From Thinopyrum elongatum (lineage: Eukaryota; Streptophyta; Magnoliopsida; Poales; Poaceae), in contig CM022303.1 of NCBI GenBank assembly GCA_011799875.1, positions 70,333,680-70,397,679 of the forward strand: a DNA stretch of 64,000 nucleotides, read 5' to 3'. Every line of letters begins with the position of its first letter. The stretch's first letter is position 1. The notes under the pieces were generated by a model, which searched no databases, was not told where the DNA came from, and was given only the letters and a program-made list of their open reading frames with translations. This document shows positions 38,270-50,675 of this stretch, piece by piece. Both the position numbers and the translations under genes were made by a program.

Positions 38270-40001
38270 TGAAGGAAATATGCCCTAGAGGCAATAATAA
38301 AGTTGTTATTTATATTTCCTTATATCATGATAAATGTTTATTATTCATGCTAGAATTGTATTAACCGGAAACTTAGTACATGTGTGGATACATAGACAAA
38401 CAGAGTGTCACTAGTATGCCTCTACTTGACTAGCTCGTTAATGAAAGATGGTTAAGTTTCCTAGCCATAGACATGAGTTGTCATTTGATGAACGAGATCA
38501 CATCATTAGAGAATGATGTGATTGACAAGACCCATCCGTTAGCTTAGCACGATGATCGTTTAGTTTGTTGCTATTGCTTTCTTCATGACTTATACATGTT
38601 CCTATGACTATGAGATTATGCAACTCCCGAATACCGGAGGAACACTTTGTGTGCTATCAAACGTCACAACGTAACTGGGTGATTATAAAGATGCTCTACA
38701 GGTGTCTCCGATGGTGTTTGTTGAGTTGGCATAGATCGAGATTAGGATTTGTCACTCCGATTGTCGGAGAGGTATCTCTGGGCCCTCTCGGTAATGCACA
38801 TCACTATAAGCCTTGCAAGCAATGTGACTAATGAGTTAGTTACGGGATGATGCATTACGAAATGAGTAAAGAGACTTGCCGGTAACGAGATTGAACTAGG
38901 TATTGAGATACCGACGATAGAATCTCCGGCAAGTAACATACCGATGACAAAGGGAACAACGTATGTTGTTATGCGGTTTGACCGATAAAGATCTTCGTAG
39001 AATATGTGGGAGCCAATATGAGCATCCAGGTTCTACTATTGGTTATTGATTGGAGATGAGTCTCGGTCATGTCTACATAGTTCTCGGACCCGTAGGGTCC
39101 GCACACTTAACGTTCGATGACGATCGGTATTATGAGTTTATGTGTTTTGATGTACCGAAGGTAGTTCGGAGTCCCGGATGTGATCATGGACATGATGAGG
39201 AGGCTCGAAATGGTCGAGACATAAAGATCGATATATTGGAAGGCTATGTTTGGTCACCGGAATGGTTCCGGATGAGTTCGGGCATTTTCCGGAGTACCGG
39301 GAGGTTACCGGAACCCCCCGGGGAGTCAATGGGCCTTATTGGGCCTTAGTGGAAGAGAGGAGGAGGCGGCCAGGTGGAGGGCGCCCCCCCCCCCAAGCCC
39401 AATCCGAATTGGGGTGGGGGTCCGGCCCCCCCTTTCCTTCTCCCTCTCTCCCTCTTCCTTCTTCTCCTACTCCAACTAGGGAAGGGGGGAAACCTACTCC
39501 TACTGGGAGTAGGACTCCCCCTCTTGGGCGCGCCATAGAGAGGGCCGACCCTCCCCTCCTCCACTCCCTTATATACGGGGGAGGGGGGCACCCCATAGAC
39601 ACACAAGTTGACAGTTGTCTTAGCCGTGTGCGGTGCCCCCCTCCACAGATTTCCACCTCGGTCATATCGTTGTAGTGCTTAGGCGAAGCCTTGCGTCGGT
39701 AACTTGATCATCACCATCATCACGCCGTTGTGCTGACGAAACTCTCCCTCGGCCTCAACTGGATCAAGAGTACGAGGGACGTCACCGAGCTGAACGTGTG
39801 TAGATCGCGGAGGTGCCGTGCGTTCGGTACTTGATCGGTTGGATCGCGAAGACGTTCGACTACATCAACCGCGTTACTTAACGCTTCCGCTTTCGGTCTA
39901 CGAGGGTACGTGGACACACTCTCCCGCTCGTTGCTATGCATCACATAGATAGATCTTGCGTGATCGTAGGTAATTTTTTTGAAATTCTACGTTCCCCAAC
40001 A
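38270..40001 (+). repeat. Angela-2 3' LTR
   Basis: Same termini as the 5' LTR; followed by the TGTCT target duplication. Confidence 0.95.
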
Positions 40002-41265
40002 TGTCTATCTAAGTGGGAGTTCTTAATTAATTTGATTAATTGAACTTAATTTATCATGAACTTAGTCCTGATAGTATTTGCATATCTATGTTGTAGATCA
40101 ATTGCCTGTGCTACCGTTTCCTTGAATTTTAATGCGTTCCTAGAGAAAGCTAAGTTGAAAGATGATGGTAGCAACTACACGGACTGGGTCCGTAACTTGA
40201 GGATTATCCTCATTGCTGCACAGAAGAATTATGCCCTTGATGCACCGCTAGGTGAAAGTCCTGCTGCAGGAGCAGATGCCAATGTTATGAACGTCTAGCA
40301 AGCTCGATCTGATGACTACTCAATAGTTCAGTGTGCCATGCTTTACGGCTTAGAATCGGGACTTCAAAGACGTTTTGAACGTCATGGACCATATGAGATG
40401 TTCCAAGAGTTGAAGTTAATATTTCAAGCAAATGCCCGAGTTGAGAGATATGAAGTCTCCAACAAGTTCTATAGCTGTAAGATGGAGGAGAACAGTTCTG
40501 TCAGTGAACACATACTCAAAATGTCTGGGTATCATAATCACTTGACTCAGCTGGGAGTTAATCTTCCAGATGATAGTGTTATTGACAGAGTTCTTCAATC
40601 ACTGCCACCAAGCTACAAAGGCTTCGTGATGAACTATAATATGCAAGGGATGGACAAGACAATTCCCGAGCTCTTCACAATGCTCAAAGCTGCGGAGGTA
40701 GAAATCAAGAAGGAGCATCAAGTGTTGATGGTTAACAAGACCACTAGTTTCAAGAGAAAGGGCAAGGGAAAGAAGGGGAACTTCAAGAAGAATGGCAAGC
40801 AAGTTGCCACTCCCAGGAAGAAGCCCAAAGCTGGACCCAAGCCTGAAACTGAGTGCTTCTACTGCAAAGGGACTGGTCACTGGAAGCGGAATTGCCCCAA
40901 GTATTTGGCGGATAAGAAGGATGTCGAAGTGAACAAAGGTATATTTGATATACATGTTATTGATGTGTACCTTACTAATGCTCGTAGTAGCGCCTGGGTA
41001 TTTGATACTGGTTCGGTTGCTCATATTTGTAACTCGAAACAGGAGCTACGGATTAAACGAAGATTGGCTAAGGACGAGGTGACGATGCGCGTCGGGAATG
41101 GTTCCAAGGTCGATGTGATCGCCGTCGGCACGCTACCTCTACATCTACCTTCGGGATTAGTTTTAGACCTCAATAATTGTTATTTTGTGCCAGCGTTGAG
41201 CATGAACATTATATCTGGATCTTGTTTAGTGCGAGACGGTTATTCATTTAAATCAGAGAATAATG
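40002..41265 (+). pseudogene. Angela-1 gag and protease segment
   Basis: This aligns with Angela-2 from about 34135 to 35400. The gag ATG found in Angela-2 is lost (CAATTG in place of CAATGG at about 40098). A TGG to TAG stop occurs at 40296. The zinc knuckle CFYCKGTGHWKRNC and protease box FDTGS are intact. The frame ends at SENN where the inverted-repeat element is inserted and continues at 47859. Confidence 0.85.
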
Positions 41266-41279
41266 TGTGACGCCCCCGG

Positions 41280-42630
41280 CTTAATCGTGCACTAACCATA
41301 CACGCAAATGCACACGATCAAGCCTAAGGACTCACTTGAAGATATCACAGCACAACTCTAAAACATAAATAAAGTCATACAAGCTTTATATTACAAGCCA
41401 GTGCCTCGAGGGCTCGAATACGTAGCTCGATGGCATACAAGCGTCAGCGGAAGCATTAGATATCTGAGTACAGATATAAAAGAGAAACAGAAAGGCCTTT
41501 AGAAAGGCAGGGAAAAAATAAAACACTACGATCGAAAGGCGCAGGCCTCCTGCCTGGGACCCTCCGAACCTACTCCTGGTCATTGGACGGCTCCTTGTAG
41601 TAGTACTCGCCAGGAGGTTAGTAGTAGTAGCCGTCGGCAGGAACAGCGGTCTCAAGGGCTCCATCATCTGGTTGCATCAAACGGATATGGGGAGAAAAAG
41701 AAAGCAAAGCAACCATGAGTACTCATCCGAAGTACTTAGCATGCAAGGATCTACACTACATATGCAACATTATCAACAGAGGCCGTATATGTGGACTGGG
41801 CTGCAGAAATGCCAGAATAGAAGGGAAAGCCTAGTCCTATAGAAGAATAGCATCTTCAGCATCTTCAGCGGTCTTGCATCATTAGAAGAGTGCAGATTAG
41901 CATAAAGTAAAGTAGTAGTAGTGTTATCAACCTCGCCCAGAGATCCTTCCTTGACTTAATCGTGCACTAACCATACATGTAAATGCACACGATCAAGCCT
42001 AAGGACTCACTTGAAGATATGACAGCACAACTCTAAATCATAAATAAAGTCATACAAGCTTTATATTACAAGCCATGGGCCTCGAGGGCTCGAATACATA
42101 AGCTCGCATACAAGCGTCAGCGGAAGCATCAGATATCTGAGTATAGATATAACACAGAAACAGAGATAAGCCTTTAAGAAGGCGGGCAAAACCGAAGCTA
42201 TGATCGAAAGGCGCAGGCCTCCTGCTTGGGACCCTCCGAACCTACTCTTGGTCGTCGGACGGCTCCTCGTAGTAGTACTCTCCAGGAGGGTAGTAGTAGT
42301 AGCCGTCGGCGGGGGCAGCTGTCTCTAGGGCTCCGTCATCTGGTTGCATCAAACGGATATGGGGAGAAAAAGAAAGCAAAGCAACCGTGAGTACTCATCC
42401 GAAGTACTTAGCAAGCAAGGGTCTACACTACATATGCAACATTATCAAAGGAGGCTTTATATGTGGACCGGGCTGCAGAAATGCTAGAATAGAAGGGAAA
42501 GCCTTGTCCTATCGAAGACTAGCATCTTCATCATCTTCAGCGATCTTGCAGCATTAGAAGAGTGCAGATTAGCATAATGTAAAGTAGTAGTAGTGTCATC
42601 AACCTCGCCCAGAGATCCTTTCTCGACTCC
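41280..42630. repeat. Direct duplication of the terminal 0.67 kb of the left arm
   Basis: AATCGTGCACTAACCATACA starts at about 41282 and again at about 41958. The two units (about 672 bp) run head to tail up to CCCAGAGATCCTT. The right arm has this segment only once, so the left arm was lengthened. Confidence 0.85.
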
Positions 42631-43570
42631 CTGCAAGAAAGCAATCCCAGAGCCATACTATCGAGTTATCATCTCGTCCAGTTCTAGTTGTACCGATCGG
42701 GATACAACTCTGAGTGTCCGTTACCGTAGGACAGGCTATCGATTGATTGTTTCTTCCCTGCAGGGGTGCACCAACTTACCCACCACGCTCGATTAACTCC
42801 GGCCGGACACACTTTACTGGGTCATGCCCGGCCTCGGCCAAACGATACGCCGCAACCCGACCGAATACTTAATAGAGAGGTCAGCACGCCGGACTAAACC
42901 TATGCGCCCAGGGGTCTTGGGCCTTCGCCCCGGGGACTCCTGTGCGTTGCGAACGTGGCCGGAAGTAGACCTAGCCCCCTTAATACAAGCGCGAGCTTAA
43001 CCAGTCCAAACCAGCGCGCGTCGCTCCTCGCTGACGTCAATTAAGCTTTGGCTGATGTATACGACGCAGAACGCCCATACTATGCCCACGTGATGGTTAG
43101 TGCTATCAGGCCAGAGGCCCCTCGGATCAAATATCCAAACCGTTAGTGGATTAGGAGCGCGCGGTAATGAGCAGAGACTCACAGTCGATGTGACCCCGTC
43201 GCCCTGTCTTGAGGACTTGCGGGAAGGGCTAAGAATGCCCGGCCACGCCTCGTATTCATCTCTCGGGCGCCCTCCAGGTCAACCCGACTCCACATCTCTC
43301 GCAATTAAGCTCGCGCGGGTACCCCTTAGGGCCGACCCGTCTTTAATAACATGGTTCAGTGTAAAGTCATAGTAACCATAGTAACCGTGTGTCTACACCA
43401 AGGGGAACCCTAAGGAATCACCCTCGATGGAATTCCACCTGATGTTATCATCAAGGTGAACGAAGGAGGAATCACCCTCGAGGTCCACTCTTGAGGAGTT
43501 GCACGACAGTGTCGTTATCGGGAGTGGAGAAGGAGGAATCACCCTCGATGACCAAAACCGATGAACTAAC

Positions 43571-43909
43571 CTACAAGGTTAACATCAGAAGTGCTGATGA
43601 GGTATCACCATCGGCACTCGATAGTAACCCATGTCGAGCAACTAAGGGGGAAGTGATGTGTGGTGCCGGGGCCTGGTCTTCGATCCTGTTGATCGGGTCT
43701 TCTGGTAATCCAGCGGGGCAGTCGGGACAAAGTGGGGGTCTTTGATGGGTCTCTACCCAGCCTATACTAAACAGTTTAGGATAAGCAGGTAGATAACAAC
43801 AGCAGGTTACAATAAACAGGCTATGCAGCAGAAATAGGATAACAGTAACAACATCAACTTCTAATGCAAGCATAAGAGAGAGAAGAATAGGCGACATCGG
43901 TATGCTCAA
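43571..43909 (-). other. Hydrophobic open frame in the left arm, mirrored in the right arm
   Basis: A 112-codon frame beginning MSIPMSPILLSLMLALE, followed by two hydrophobic stretches (VTVILFLLHSLFIV) and WVETHQRPPLCPDCPAGL. The right arm keeps the same frame at 45887-46195. Both sit at mirrored positions. No family is recognised, and retention may simply reflect recent arm duplication. Confidence 0.35.
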
Positions 43910-45886
43910 AAGGGGGGGTGCTTGCCTGGAAGCTCTGCGGCAAGGGTCTGGTCGTCAGGGGCGTAGTCGACCTCTGGAGCTGCGTCGGCCTCGGGGACTA
44001 CATCGGTGTCGGGGTCTAACGGGAGAGAAGAGGGGGAGGAAACAGATAAATACACAGCAAACATATGCAACACAGAGCATGCTATGCCTAGGATGCAGTG
44101 CAGGGTTGCCTAAAGATATGTATAAGCCATTTTAGTTATTTTAGGATTTAAGTAGGATTTATTAACCGGTGTGTATGCACTATTCATCTACCAAAATAGG
44201 CTAAAAGTTGCGGGTTCACCTATGTAGAGGGTTCTGACATGGAAACAGACGACACGATCAGATTCATCTCATCGTTCTGAGCAACTTTCATGTAGAAAAC
44301 TTTCTCATCCGAGTTACGGTTTATTTTATATGATTTTTCAAAGTTTTAAACATTTTCTTAATTTATTCAATCATTTAATCCAACATTATCTAGAACAATG
44401 GTTGTGCGACGTCAGCATGACGTAGAGGTGACATCAGCAGGTCAACTGGTCGGTTGACCAGTCAAACCTGACAGGTGGGTCCAGTGGGACCCACATGTCA
44501 TTGACTGAGCTAACTAAACAGAGTTAAATTAAACTAACTAATCTAATTAGCGAGTGGGGCCCAGCAGTCAGTGGGTGTTTAGTGATTTAATTAACTAACT
44601 AATTAATTAGCATATTATCTATTTATTTTAAATCATTTAATGAAGTGGGGCCTGCATGCCATAGACACAGGGCCGCCCAGTTAGTGTTGACCCAAGTCAA
44701 CAGGTCAAAGGGGCCCCCGGGGCCCGCAGTCAGTGACTCAGGGGCGGGGCCCACCAGTGCCAGGTCAGCACGGCGGCCGGAGCGACGCCGGCGACCTCTC
44801 CAGCGGCGGAGTGGCACGGGAGGCGGTCGGGATTCGTCCACAGGGCACGGGGAGGAACGTGGCTGGGCTAGTTCGAACGAGCAGACGATGGCGAAGCGAT
44901 CTAGGGTGGCGGCAGAGGTTGCGGTGGTCAGTAACATCAACGGCGAGCGGCGAGGCGGACACCGGAGTTCGGTCGTCGTCGGGATCAGAGCTACGGCGTG
45001 GAAAACGAGCAACGCGAGGTGGCTACGTCGTCTACTTGATGCGGGGAGTGCAACGGTGGCACGCACGGGACCATATGGTCACCGTGGCCACGCCGGCGAC
45101 GAGGCCAGGCGGCGGAGGGCTCGACCAAGCGCCGGAGCAGTAGCTAGGGCCCAGGGGCCCCGCTGACCCCACTTTGACTAGTTGACTTTGGTCAACTACT
45201 GACTGGGCCGGCCCCAGCAGCTGACATGTGGGTCCACCCCACTGTTTGACTAATTAAGTGGGATTAAATTAGTTAAGTTAATTAATTAGATTAAGTAGAC
45301 ACTGACAGCTAGGCCCCACATTTAATCAGATTAATTAAGTTTAAATTAAAACCTGTTTTAATAATTGTATCACTGACCAGTGGGGCCCACTTGTCAGTTT
45401 TGACCAGTCAACACCCTGTTGACTGCCGACGTCACGCTGAAAATACTTTAATCTTTGAAAATTCATAATAAATAAACCGTAGCTCGGATCGAAAAACTTC
45501 CTACATGAAAGTTGATCAGAACGACGAGACGAATCTGATCGTGCCGTTTGTTTCCATGTCGGAACCCTCTACGTAGGTGAACCCGCAACTTTACGCCCGT
45601 TTCTGGTAGATGAATAGTGCATATACACCGGTTATTAAATCCAACTTAAATCCTAAAATAACTAAATTGACTTAGACAAATCTTTAGGCAACCCTGCACT
45701 ACATCCTAGGCATAGCATGCTCTGTGTTGCATTGTTTGCTGTGTATTCATCTGTTTCCTCTCCCTCTTCTCTCTCGTTAGACCCCGACACCGACGTAGTC
45801 CCCGAGACCGACGTAGCTCCGGAGGTCGACTACGCCCCTGACGACCAGACCCTTGCTGCAAAGCTTCCAGCCAAGCACCCTCCTTT

Positions 45887-46195
45887 TTGAGCATACGGAT
45901 ATCGCCTATTCTCTTCTCTCTTATACTTGCATTAGAAATTGCTGCTGTTACTGTTATCCTATTTCTGCTGCATAGCCTGTTTATTGTAACCTGCTGTTGT
46001 TACCTACCTGCTTATCATAAACTGTTTAGTATAGTCTGGGTAGAAACCCATCAGAGACCCCCACTTTGTCCCGACTGCCCCGCTGGATTATCAGAAGACC
46101 CGATCAACGGGATCGAAGACCAGACCCCGGCACCGCACATCACTTCCCCCTTAGTTGCTCTACAGTACTGGGTTACTATCAAGTGCCGAGGGTGA
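45887..46195 (+). other. Hydrophobic open frame in the right arm
   Basis: A 102-codon counterpart of the left-arm frame, starting MSIRISPILFSLILALE and sharing WVETHQRPPLCPDCPAGL. It directly follows a short proline- and acid-rich segment, ending AAKLPAKHPPF before a stop, that is preceded by a TCTCTCGTTAG splice-acceptor-like sequence. Confidence 0.35.
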
Positions 46196-47447
46196 TACCT
46201 CATTAGCAGTTCTGTTGTTAACCTTGTAGGTTAGTTCATCGGTTATGGTCATCGAGGGTGATTCCTCCTTCTCCATTCCCGGTAATGACACTGTTGTGCG
46301 ACTCCTCAAGAGTGGACCTCGAGGGTGATTCCTCCTTCGTTCACCTTGACGATAATATCAGGTGGAATTCCATCGAGGGTGATTCCTTAGGGTTCCCCTT
46401 GGTGTTAGACACACGGTTACAATGGTTACTATGACTTTACACTGAACCATGTTACTAAAGATGGGTCGGCCCTGAGGGGTACCCGCGCGAGCATGTGATG
46501 CAAGTGATGTGGAGTCGGGTTGACCTGGAAGGTGCCCGAGAGATGAATACGAGGCGTGGCCGGGCATTCTTAGCCCTTGCTGCAAGTCCTCGAGACGGGG
46601 CGATGGGGTCACATCTTTCGTGAGTCTCTGCTCGTTACCGCAGTACCAACACACTAATGATTTGGATATTTGACCCTAGGGGCCTCTGGCCTGATAGCAC
46701 TAACCATCACGTGGGCATAGTATGGGCGTTCTGCGTCGTATACATCAGCTGAAGCTTAATGGACATCAGCGACTGAGCGGCGTGTGCTGGGTTGGACTGG
46801 TAACACCCTGCGCTTGTATAAGGGGGGCTAGGTCTGCTCATCGGCCGCGTTCGCAAGGTGCAGGAGTCCCCGGGGCGAAGGCCCAAGACCCCTGGGCGCA
46901 TAGGTTTAGTCCGGCATGCTGACCTCTTTGTTAAGTATTCGGTCGGGTTGCGGCATATCGTTTGACCGAGGCCGGGCATTACCCAGTAAAGTGTGTCCGA
47001 CCGGAGTTAAGCGAGCGTGGTGGGTAAGTTGGTGCACCCCTGCAGGGAAGAAAACATCTATCGATAGCCTATCCTACGGTAACGGACACTCGGAGTTGTA
47101 TCCCGATCGGTACAACTAGAACCTGACACTTGAGATGATAACTGGATAGTATGGCTCTGGGATTGCTTTCTCGCAGGGAGTCGAGGAAGGATCTCTGGGC
47201 GAGGTTGATAACACTACTACTACTTTACTTTATGCTAATCTGCACTCTTCTAATGCTGCAAGACCGCTGAAGATGCTAGTCTTTGATAGGACTAGGCTTT
47301 CCCTTCTATTCTGGCATTTCTGCAGCCAGTCCACATATACAGCCTCCTTTGATAATGTTGCATATGTAGTGTAGATCCTTGCTTGCTGAGTACTTTGAAT
47401 GAGTACTCACGGTTGCTTTGCTTTCTTTTTCTCCCCATATCCGTTTG

Positions 47448-47555
47448 ATGCAACCAGATGATGGAGCCCCTGAGACCGTTGTTCCCGCCGACGGCTACTA
47501 CTACTACCCTCCTGGCGAGTACTACTACGAGGAGCCGTCCGACGACCAGGAGTAG
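47448..47555 (+). other. Conserved tyrosine-rich C-terminal peptide of the inverted-repeat family
   Basis: The frame from ATG 47448 to TAG 47553-47555 gives 35 residues ending YYYYPPGEYYYEEPSDDQE. Related readings occur on the minus strand at about 41565-41690 (one stop), at about 42245-42352 (intact), and in the second element at about 62980-63080 (YYYYP and TDDQE kept). It may be the last exon of a spliced gene, since an acceptor-like CAG precedes it. Function unknown. Confidence 0.4.
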
Positions 47556-47858
47556 GTTCGGAGGGTCCCAGGCAGGAGGCCTGCGCCTTTCGATCATAGT
47601 GTTTTATTTTGCCCCGCCTTACTAAAGGCATATCTGTTTCTCTTTTATATATATACTCAGATATCTAATGCTTCCGCTGACGCTTGTATGCCATCGAGCT
47701 ATGTATTCGAGCCCTCGAGGCCTTGGCTTGTAATATAAAGCTTGTATGACTTTATTTATGTTTTAGAGTTGTGCTGTGATATCTTCAAGTGAGTCCTTAG
47801 GCTTTATCATGTGCATTTGCATGTATGGTTAGTGCACGATTAAGCCGGGGTCGTCACA

Positions 47859-50085
47859 TAATGGTTGTTCTATTTATATGAGTAATATCTTTTATGGTCA
47901 TGCACGCTTGAAGAGTGGTCTATTTTTGTTGAATCTCGATTGTGGTAATACACATATTCATAATATTGATGCCAAAAGATGCAAAGTTGATAATGATAGT
48001 GCAACATATTTGTGGCACTGCCGTTTAGATCATATTGGTATAAAGCGCATGAAGAAACTCCATGCAGATGGTCTTTTGGAATCACTTGATTATGAATCAT
48101 TTGATACTTGCGAACCATGCCTCATGGGCAAGATGACTAAAACTCCGTTCTCCGGAACAATGGAGCGAGCCAATGACTTAATGGAAATAATACATACCGA
48201 TGTATGTGGTCCAATGAGTGTTGAGGCACGCGGCGGGTATCGTTATTTTCTGACCTTTACAGATGATTTGAGCAGATATGGGTATATCTACTTAATGAAA
48301 CACAAGTCTGAAACATTTGAAAAGTTCAAAGAATTTCAGAGTGAAGTGGAGAATCATCGTAACAAGAAAATAAAGTTTCTACGATCTGATCTCAGAGGCG
48401 AATATTTGAGTTACGAATTTGGCCTTCATTTAAAACAATGTGGAATAGTTTCACAACTCACGCCACCTGGAACACCACAGCGTAATGGTGTGTCCGAACA
48501 TCGTAACCGTACTTTATTAGATATGGTGCGATCTATGATGTCTCTTACCGATTTACCACTATCGTTTTAGGGTTATGCATTAGAGACAGCTGCATTCACA
48601 TTAAATAGGGCACCGTCTAAATCCGTTGAGACGACACCGTATGAACTGTGGTTTGGCAAGAAACCTAAGCTGTCGTTTCTTAAAGTTTGGGGTTGCGACA
48701 CTTATGTCAAAAGGCTTCAGCCTGATAAGCTCGAACCCAAATTGGAAAAGTGCATCTTCATAGGATACCCTAAGTAAACAATTGGGTACACCTTCTACCA
48801 CAGATCCGAAGGCAAGATCTTTGTTGCCAAGAATGGAAACTTTCTAGAGAAGGAGTTTCTCTCGAAAGAAGTGAGTGGGAGGAAAGTAGAACTTGTACCT
48901 TCTCTCAATTTGGAAAGTAGCACATCAGAGAAATCCGTTCCCATGATGTCTACACCAACTAGAAAGGAAGCTAATGATGATGATCATGAAACTTCAGATC
49001 AAGTTACTACTGGACCTCGTAGGTCGAATAGAGCACGTTCCGCACCAGAGTGATACGGTAATCCTATTCTGGAAGTCATGTTACTAGACCATGACGAACC
49101 TACGAACTATGAAGAAGCTATGATGGGCCCAGATTCCGATAAATGGCTTGAGGCCATGAAATCTGAGATAGGATCCATGTATGAGAACAAAGTGTGGACT
49201 TTGGTGGACTTGCCCGATGATCGGTGAGCCATAGAGAATAAATGGATCTTCAAGAAGAAGACTGACGCTGATGGTAATGTTACTGTCTACAAAGCTCGAC
49301 TTGTCGCAAAAGGTTTTTGACAAGTTCAAGGAATTGACTACGATGAGACTTTCTCACCCGTAGCGATGCTTAAATCCGTCCGAATCATGTTAGCGATTGC
49401 CGCATTTTATGATTATGAAATCTGGCAAATGGACGTCAAAACTGCATTGCTTAATGGATTTCTCAAAGAAGAGTTGTATATGATGCAACCAGAAGGTTTT
49501 GTTGATCCTAAAGGTGCTAACAAAGTGTGCAAGCTCCAACGATCCATCTATGGACTGGTGCAAGCATCTCGGAGTTGGAATATATGCTTTGATGAGGTGA
49601 TCAAAGCATATGGTTTTATACAGACTTTCGAAGAAGCCTGTATTTACAAGAAAGTGAGTGGGAGCTCTGTAGCATTTCTAATATTATATGTGGATGACAT
49701 ATTGTTGATTGGAAATGATGTAGAATTTCTGGATAGCATAAAAGGATACTTGAATAAGAATTTTTCAATGAAAGACCTCGGTGAAGCTGCTCATATATTG
49801 GACATCAAGATCTATAGGGACATGTCGAAACGCTTAATAGGACTTTCACAAAGCACATACCTTGATAAAGTTTTGAAGAAGTTCAAAATGGATCAGTCAA
49901 AGAAAGGGTTCTTGCCTGTGTTACAAGGTGTGAAGTTGAGTCAGACTCAATGCCCGACCACTGCAGAAGATAGAGAGAAAATGAAAGTCATTCCCTATGC
50001 CTCAGCCATAGGTTCTATCATGTATGCTATGCTATGTACCAGACCTGATGTGTGCCTTGCTATAAGTTTGGCAGGGAGGTACCAA
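47859..50085 (+). pseudogene. Angela-1 pol segment (integrase to RT), truncated by the CACTA
   Basis: It continues the outer element after the TAATG duplication with pre-integrase, integrase and RT (YVDDILLIGND) and stops at SLAGRYQ, before RNase H. Five in-frame stops lie at 48568, 48775, 49051, 49225 and 49318; several match TGG or CGA/CAA to stop transitions compared with Angela-2. The integrase motif reads SDLRGEY instead of SDRGGEY. The RT reading frame from 49366 to 50085 is undamaged. Confidence 0.9.
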
Positions 50086-50099
50086 CACTAGTAGAAAAA

Positions 50100-50290
50100 G
50101 GCCCATTTGTCCCAGTTCATAAGGCCCATTTGTCCCGGTTCGGGAACCGGGACTAAAGGGTCGGGACTAAAGCCCAACACCTTTAGTCCCGGTTCTTATA
50201 CGAACCGGGACAGATGGGGCTCCACGTGGCCGCTGCGGCGAGCCCAGAGAGGAGGGCCTTTAGTCCCGGTTGGTAACACCAACCGGGACC
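50100..50290. repeat. CACTA left subterminal repeats
   Basis: Several copies of GTCCCGGTT and its inverse AACCGGGAC, often as short palindromes separated by a few bases, next to the CACTA terminus. Confidence 0.9.
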
Positions 50291-50675
50291 AAAGATCATC
50301 CACGTGTCAGCAGCTCAGGAGCTGGGGTTTTTGTTTTTTTTAAAGGGGGGTGGGTGGGTTTGGGGGTTTTGGGGGTTTTGTAGGGTTAATTTAGGGGTTT
50401 CATATATTGTGTTAGCTAGCTAATAGCTAGAGAGAAGTGTCCTCTCTTATCTCCGTGCTTGGTCGACGCTACGTACTATACGTACAGAGAGGACTCGACA
50501 CGCTAGCTAGTAAGCAAATGAAGGAAACCATTAAGTACACAAGATCGTCATGAACATATACAGAGAGAAGTGATCGACCTCCTCCTTCTCCGAGAAATTG
50601 GTCGAACAACAAGTTTTCGTATATCTATCCGACGCTACTAGCTACATATATACAATATAAGATCTCTTACAATCC
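50291..50675. other. CACTA 3' untranslated/spacer region
   Basis: G- and T-rich tract followed by AT-rich sequence without coding potential, between the left repeats and the last exon of the minus-strand gene. Confidence 0.6.

Larger units (their letters stand above)
31276..40001 (+). mobile_element. Complete Angela/BARE-type Copia retrotransposon (Angela-2), nested
   Basis: LTRs of 1,729 bp (31276-33004) and 1,732 bp (38270-40001) flank a leader and a gag-pol region. The target duplication TGTCT is perfect (31271-31275 and 40002-40006). By eye the LTRs differ at about 43 positions (about 2.5%), suggesting insertion roughly 1 million years ago at 1.3e-8 substitutions per site per year. It is structurally full length, but gag-pol contains two stops and a frameshift. 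Confidence 0.95.
41266..47858. mobile_element. Large inverted-repeat (foldback) element, 6.6 kb, class unresolved
   Basis: The ends are TGTGACGCCCCCGG and CCGGGGTCGTCACA, with a perfect TAATG duplication (41261-41265 and 47859-47863). The arms are inverted over nearly their full length: left about 41280-44640, right about 45250-47850, with a divergent centre near 44700-45180. TG..CA ends and a 5-bp target duplication are LTR-retrotransposon-like, yet the long repeats are inverted rather than direct. No transposase, RT or integrase motif is seen. A second copy starts at 62675. Confidence 0.8.

Noticed and set aside
44645..45166. 173-codon frame in the centre of the inverted-repeat element as a captured gene
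   Set aside because: Arg/Gly/Ser-rich in several frames at once, no motif and no splice signals convincingly placed; likely GC-rich non-coding sequence.
50100..50290. Short spaced palindromes as a CRISPR-like array
   Set aside because: They are CACTA subterminal repeats with irregular spacing in a plant nuclear genome.
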